7,407 nt of DNA from Bryobacteraceae bacterium. Its GTDB lineage: Bacteria; Acidobacteriota; Terriglobia; Bryobacterales; Bryobacteraceae. The notes under the pieces are model-generated. The model saw nothing but the letters and a program-made list of their open reading frames with translations. It was not told where the DNA came from and ran no database searches. The stretch lies in assembly GCA_030039005.1 (NCBI GenBank), contig JASHQT010000382.1:1-7407 (forward strand), in the 5' to 3' direction. Positions 7,132-7,407 of this stretch are shown here, one piece after another (within the stretch, counting starts at the first letter, position 1; each line of letters opens with the position of its first letter). The position numbers and the translations under genes are program-made.

Positions 7132-7179
7132 CGAGATTCTGCCCTCCGGGCCTGCTCGCCGCAGCTCGCCAGAATCTCG
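7132..7179 (+). repeat. 10-base perfect inverted repeat in the ssb leader
   Basis: CGAGATTCTG (7132-7141) and CAGAATCTCG (7170-7179) are exact reverse complements separated by 28 bases. In RNA this would form a long-looped stem about 100 bases upstream of the ssb start. In DNA the half-sites could also bind a dimeric protein, though the wide spacing favours an RNA role. Confidence 0.6.
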
Positions 7180-7231
7180 CCCGGTCCCCCCAACAATGCA
7201 CTTCGGCTCGCTTGGGAGTGGCTCCGCTTGC

Positions 7232-7250
7232 TTTTCGGGCGCCCCGAGAA
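7232..7250 (+). repeat. Short hairpin just upstream of the ssb ribosome binding site
   Basis: TTTTCGGG (7232-7239) pairs with CCCGAGAA (7243-7250) across a CGC loop, with one T-G wobble. It ends about 17 bases before the AAGGAG ribosome binding site. It may shape translation of ssb; the lack of a downstream T-run argues against a terminator. Confidence 0.45.
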
Positions 7251-7277
7251 AACCCGGGAGCAGAAAAGGAGAATCGC

Positions 7278-7407
7278 ATGTTCGGCAATTTCGTTAACTT
7301 GACTGGCTTTTTGGGGAAGGACGCGGAAGTCCGTACCTTCAAGAATCAAACTAATTACACCATCCTTTCGCTCGCGACCAAGCGCAGCTGGAAGAATCGT
7401 GAATCCG
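7278..7407 (+). CDS. ssb: Single-stranded DNA-binding protein, N-terminal part only
   Basis: The first 43 codons read MFGNFVNLTGFLGKDAEVR, then TFKNQTNYTILSLAT, then KRSWKNRES, and run off the right edge. This is the start of the OB-fold of bacterial SSB, which coats single-stranded DNA in replication, repair and recombination: the first beta strand (NLTGFLGKDAEVR, matching the usual hydrophobic-x-GxLGxDPEVR), a loop, the second strand (ILSLATKRSW) with its conserved Trp, and the Lys-Asn-x-Glu turn. ATG 7278 is preceded by AAGGAG at 7267-7272 with good spacing. The Phe-Gly-Asn start and the GKDAE in place of GKDPE differ from housekeeping SSB and recall the variant copies I associate with acidobacterial accessory regions or mobile elements; that placement is inference. 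The acidic C-terminal tail cannot be judged. Confidence 0.88.
   Translation, partial: MFGNFVNLTGFLGKDAEVRTFKNQTNYTILSLATKRSWKNRES

Larger units (their letters stand above)
6894..7277 (+). other. Non-coding leader region upstream of ssb with inverted repeats
   Basis: No convincing gene is seen. The right part is rich in paired elements: GGACT/AGTCC near 7071-7082 around GA, a 10-base perfect inverted repeat at 7132-7179, and an 8-base hairpin at 7232-7250 just before the ssb ribosome binding site (AAGGAG at about 7267-7271). The density of pairings suggests a structured 5' leader or a small RNA. The promoter could not be placed with confidence; the AT-rich stretch TTGTTTTAAATTGTCG near 6999-7014 is the only loose candidate. 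A reading frame on the minus strand through here has no family resemblance. Confidence 0.4.

Noticed and set aside
1..7407. Search for CRISPR array, tRNA, rRNA or insertion-sequence ends.
   Set aside because: No regularly spaced repeats, cloverleaf, rRNA or terminal inverted repeats with a transposase were seen.

Overview
The window is GC-rich DNA that looks like an accessory region of a soil-type bacterium, most likely an acidobacterium. This is inference. It rests on the style of the serine hydrolase with its long C-terminal extension, the SSB start (MFGNFVNLTGFLGKDAE), and the copper operon; no rRNA or other marker gene is present to confirm it. Two regions of intact, plausibly working genes sit among several broken gene pieces.

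Layout, left to right. Positions 1-171 (minus strand) hold a 5'-truncated fragment resembling the Csb2/GSU0054 (Cas5-Cas6) protein of type I-G (formerly I-U) CRISPR systems. It abuts, at about 160-175, a 5'-truncated and frameshifted serine beta-lactamase-like hydrolase (172-1463, plus strand). After about 480 bases without a convincing gene comes a compact copper module on the plus strand: a MerR-type operator/promoter (about 1941-1972), a MerR-family regulator with a CueR-like serine in its metal site (1998-2408), a secreted Cu(II)-binding CopC (2597-2983) and a membrane CopD (2987-4144). The last 85 or so codons of copD do not look like CopD and probably reflect a replaced 3' end.

From 4404 to 5143 there are two more relics. 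One is the C-terminal ATPase end of a histidine kinase on the minus strand, with a frameshift and an in-frame stop. The other is a TIGR02391 (Ymh-like) protein fragment on the plus strand, with a pair of compensating frameshifts. A complete PAS-PAS-HisKA-HATPase sensor kinase follows (5205-6836), with no response regulator beside it. The right end holds a structured leader of about 250 bases and the first 43 codons of a single-stranded DNA-binding protein (7278 to the window end).

Functionally, MerR would sense a monovalent metal such as Cu(I) and switch on its own operon, CopC would bind Cu(II) in the periplasm, and CopD would handle copper at the inner membrane. The surrounding mosaic of cut and frameshifted genes, including a CRISPR-type and a Ymh-type remnant, suggests repeated insertion and deletion. 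I found no complete new system. The points most worth checking are the chimeric junctions, the MerR site composition and the ssb leader.
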